Below are positions 61,199 through 64,000 of a DNA stretch of 64,000 bases, one piece after another. Source of the DNA: an uncultured Lachnospiraceae bacterium. Lineage in GTDB: Bacteria > Bacillota > Clostridia > Lachnospirales > Lachnospiraceae. The position numbers and the translations under genes were made by a program. How positions within the stretch are numbered: position 1 is the stretch's first letter; each line of letters begins with the position of its first letter. The notes below the pieces were generated by a model that was given only the letters and a program-made list of their open reading frames with translations, searched no databases and had not been told where the DNA came from. The DNA lies in contig CANOFW010000001.1 of the NCBI GenBank assembly GCA_947565425.1, positions 124,001 through 188,000 of the forward strand, written 5' to 3'.

Positions 61199-64000
61199 TT
61201 ACATCCCCTCCCTCTGGTAATATTCATCTATTACCTCAAACCATTGATTTATTTTCAAATTAACTTCCCCATCCTCACTAACATGAACATTTCTTTTTAT
61301 ATTATTGTAAGCATTCCTATATTCACAATAATTGTCAAAAATAAAATTGCACTGTGTAATAAAACCTTTGGTATATACCGTGTAATACCACTCAAACTTA
61401 TCTTCCACATCCTCAGGGCAATCCATATTATAAAACTGGCTGATCTCCGAGACACAGGGATCATTCTTAACAGCTTTTATTCCCTCGCCTTCCATCATAA
61501 TCCCTTCGATATGTTGAAAAAAGCCTCCAAACATATCCTTGGGAATATGGGAAAGTATATCTTCAGCTGCGAATAACTTCATAATATTGTGCACATGGAA
61601 CAAATATGCTTTTGCGACTACCAGTTTGTCTCTTTGGGCTGCGTCTTCGGTTATGTCTCTCTCATATTCATTTTCAATTAAATTAATTAAACTGCCAATG
61701 ATATCATCACGCCATTTAAGAAACGTTTCTTTGAAATCTTTCTGAAAAATCTCTGTCTCATCATTCTCCCGCTCTACACTTATCCTGTAGTCATCTTCCT
61801 GGACACGGTGGTATATTTCGGCCACTTCCCCTTTATCATAAATTAACTGAAGCATTTTACAAATCGACATAATCATGTCTATATCACATAGTTTTTGAAG
61901 AAATTCATTTAGTTTTTCAGTCCATTCTTTCTTCGTTGCTTTATGAAAAGACATTCCTATCACCGCGCGAATTCTGTCTGCCCGAAAATTCGCTTTTTCA
62001 ATTGCAGCATTCTCATCATGCACTAAATCATATACCGACAATCCAAACATACAATAACCGAACGGTTTAAATCCCATAGCGCAGCACATCCCGCAATCGG
62101 CATAAACTTCTTTAAACAATTCCGTCCTGTCATTTATAGTTTCTTCCACAAATTCATTATCACAGCTTGCAAATATCTTCGCAAAAACTTTTTTAAGGAT
62201 CACAGCGCTCTCTTCCAGAAATCCCAGCCGCATCAGCTGCTCTCTGTTCGACTTAGTAAACACCGCCTTAAATCCCTCTTTTTCCTCTTCTTTACGAATA
62301 TATTGTTTACATTCCCGATGGACGCTTTCTACAAATAGCTCCACCAGTTTCCCCGTGCCGTTACGATTGAGAAACTCATCCTTTAACAAATATTCCCTTA
62401 CCAAATACCTCACGACATTATTGATGCTGAGATAGACTTCATAATATTCACAGAACATTGCCTCCAGCAGGCTGCAATCATGCATAGAAGGCTTACTTCC
62501 GTCCTCCTGTTTCGTCACATAGCTCTTATATGCATCCGTAAGCATGTTGGAAAATTCTGACAAATTACTGTTATCAAAATAAACTATTAATTCATCACAA
62601 TATTTCTTCTCTGAAATCTCCTGCAAAAATTTATGGCGGTACTTCTCAAAAATTGCCCGCATAGCTGCTATCTGTACCACCGAAAATGCTATCACTAAAG
62701 AATCTTCCTGATCACGCGCAATACTTTTTACATGTTCATCCATATTTGTATCAGCACATTTCACAAACTTCTTAAAACGATACCATGCCAACTGCAAGAT
62801 TTCTTGTTCAACCACTTCTTTATCATCACTATTTATTTCTGTCTCTAAATTTTCCAGAAATCTTCCATCATATTGAGCCTTATATTTCTTATAAAATTCA
62901 GGATTAAATTCCAGATATAGCGTATTTATAAAATAGAATACTGCCGGTATGCTGCTTGCTTGCTCTGTAAAAACATAACATATTTCCTGAAATCCAAGTA
63001 CCTGCATAATATAATCAACATCTCTTTGGGTTCTATCTTTTATCTGTACAAACTGATTATACGATAATTTCTTTTCATGCACACACCTATCAAAAATACC
63101 AATATAAAAATCTTTACATTTTTCTCTAAGAATCTGGAATCCCCAACTTTCAAAACCCCCAATTTCTTCAAAAAATTTTTCTTGATGTGCACAAATAACA
63201 TGAAACACTCTCTCTTTTAGTATCTCAAGTAACACAGACGAGGTTGAAATCATAATCCCATCATTTACAACTTTAAGCATTTCGCGCGCGATTATCTCTG
63301 CAAAAAACCTATTTATATGGAAAACAACCGCCTGATTGCGTTCAATCATCTCGCCATAATTATGGGTATGGGAAGCTTCATGCATCAGCAAGGGAATGCT
63401 ATTCCATAAATCAGAAAAGTATTCTGAACTCGGGAAATGAACAGCAAAGATGCCGCGCACTTGCCGGTTCTCCAGTTTGGTTTTCTTCCTATATTGAGAG
63501 GAAAAAAAGACTCTTGCAATAATTTTTCTTTGGTTTAAATCGACAAGCGCCAAAGGCAAATTCTGTACGACTAGCTGTACATCCTTTTTTTCCTGATAAT
63601 ATAAGACAAAAAATTTATGTAGAAAGGAACAGTATGCCGCCATATACTTTTCCGAATTTACTTTCGATTGGATTTCGTAAATAGGAAAATTCACAGAATC
63701 CTGATTTAAAAACTGGAACTGTTTATTATATCCATTTAAATCACAGGCAATCCAATGCATGACCTCCAAAAAGTCCTCCACCGAAGATTCCAACAACACA
63801 TTATTGGGATGAACGCAATCTATTTCTTGTAATAATGTTTTGACTCCCTGAAGCGCCGCCATTAACTGGGTAAAGAAAACAAAACCATTTTCTGATGAAT
63901 TCTGATACCACAAATCCGAATATGCATAAACCAAATCTTTTATCAAACGAATTTCCCGCGTAAATATTTCTTTGTATTTATAAAGTTCTCTGTCATACTG
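61199..64000 (-). CDS. Giant HExxH-containing protein (partial at the N-terminus)
   Basis: At least 933 codons; the frame stays open to the right edge, so the true start lies outside. The first visible internal start candidate is a TTG at 63946. Almost entirely helical and charged, without membrane segments. One putative zinc site, LLMHEASHTHNYGE (codons for HEASH at 63368-63382), matches the HExxH pattern of metallopeptidases, with several downstream Glu as possible third ligand. No other domain is recognised. It is the first visible gene of the operon with the FRG and macro-TIR proteins. Protease, scaffold or sensor roles are all open. Confidence 0.7.
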   Translation of the reverse strand, partial: QYDRELYKYKEIFTREIRLIKDLVYAYSDLWYQNSSENGFVFFTQLMAALQGVKTLLQEIDCVHPNNVLLESSVEDFLEVMHWIACDLNGYNKQFQFLNQDSVNFPIYEIQSKVNSEKYMAAYCSFLHKFFVLYYQEKKDVQLVVQNLPLALVDLNQRKIIARVFFSSQYRKKTKLENRQVRGIFAVHFPSSEYFSDLWNSIPLLMHEASHTHNYGEMIERNQAVVFHINRFFAEIIAREMLKVVNDGIMISTSSVLLEILKERVFHVICAHQEKFFEEIGGFESWGFQILREKCKDFYIGIFDRCVHEKKLSYNQFVQIKDRTQRDVDYIMQVLGFQEICYVFTEQASSIPAVFYFINTLYLEFNPEFYKKYKAQYDGRFLENLETEINSDDKEVVEQEILQLAWYRFKKFVKCADTNMDEHVKSIARDQEDSLVIAFSVVQIAAMRAIFEKYRHKFLQEISEKKYCDELIVYFDNSNLSEFSNMLTDAYKSYVTKQEDGSKPSMHDCSLLEAMFCEYYEVYLSINNVVRYLVREYLLKDEFLNRNGTGKLVELFVESVHRECKQYIRKEEEKEGFKAVFTKSNREQLMRLGFLEESAVILKKVFAKIFASCDNEFVEETINDRTELFKEVYADCGMCCAMGFKPFGYCMFGLSVYDLVHDENAAIEKANFRADRIRAVIGMSFHKATKKEWTEKLNEFLQKLCDIDMIMSICKMLQLIYDKGEVAEIYHRVQEDDYRISVERENDETEIFQKDFKETFLKWRDDIIGSLINLIENEYERDITEDAAQRDKLVVAKAYLFHVHNIMKLFAAEDILSHIPKDMFGGFFQHIEGIMMEGEGIKAVKNDPCVSEISQFYNMDCPEDVEDKFEWYYTVYTKGFITQCNFIFDNYCEYRNAYNNIKRNVHVSEDGEVNLKINQWFEVIDEYYQREGM

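Overview
The window looks like a chromosomal stretch from a Gram-positive Clostridia bacterium, most likely a gut Lachnospiraceae. The reasons are the translation operons (rimP-nusA-ylxR-ylxQ-infB-rbfA-nrnA-truB-ribF and infC-rpmI-rplT), strong AGGAGG ribosome sites, sigma-A promoters with 16-18 bp spacers, formate-THF ligase with FolD, a secreted GH53 galactanase with InlB-type and Ig-like repeats, and lysine-rich surface proteins. Moderate-GC housekeeping DNA alternates with clearly AT-richer acquired DNA. Most genes read leftward (- strand).

1-14,950: a partial dioxygenase-fold gene, a metallophosphoesterase, then a D-Ala-D-Ala carboxypeptidase gene (dacF type) split in two. Its 5' half (SxxK and SxN motifs) ends at 2034 and its 3' half (KTG motif) resumes at 13884. 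The 11,849 bp between are an integrated element with a large serine recombinase at its left end. The junctions share a TG core, the element-side arms are related as an inverted repeat, and removing the element rejoins the gene in frame to 425 residues. The cargo is a secreted protein, a thioredoxin-fold membrane protein without a CxxC, an AgrC/AgrA-like two-component system, and an operon iorA-iorB-paaK-acyl-CoA synthetase for arylpyruvate oxidation. Next to the right junction lie two large palindromic repeats.

14,950-24,700: cardiolipin synthase, an intracellular-type subtilase, pnp and rpsO, then a 1235-residue secreted GH53 endo-galactanase whose upstream region holds a cluster of TTGCGCAA-like sites. 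24,700-36,300: an SH3-NlpC/P60 cell-wall hydrolase, a Na/phosphate cotransporter with PhoU domain, and the long rimP-nusA-infB-ribF operon; IF2 has a 13-unit octapeptide repeat. 36,300-38,000: an AT-rich scar with an IS1634-like transposase remnant fused to the end of a small membrane-protein gene. 38,000-39,700: tRNA-Glu(CUC) and infC-rpmI-rplT, with an AUU start and an attenuator-like leader on infC.

39,700-58,760: an Ig-repeat surface protein, a CAP-domain secreted protein, a PHP phosphoesterase, a leftward cluster pheA - DUF815 AAA+ ATPase - ppx - ppk - HAD phosphatase (polyphosphate turnover), and another leftward cluster of a ClpP-like protease, FtsK/SpoIIIE, formate-THF ligase, FolD and a zinc-ribbon/TPR membrane protein. 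58,895-64,000: a terminator closes a leftward, AT-rich operon that enters from the right edge. It encodes a giant HExxH-containing protein, a translationally coupled FRG-domain protein, and a macro-domain/TIR-domain fusion. This combination resembles NAD/ADP-ribose-based antiphage defence and is the best candidate here for an undescribed system. A second theme is a small covarying hairpin repeat found three times, each time directly after a Rho-independent terminator.
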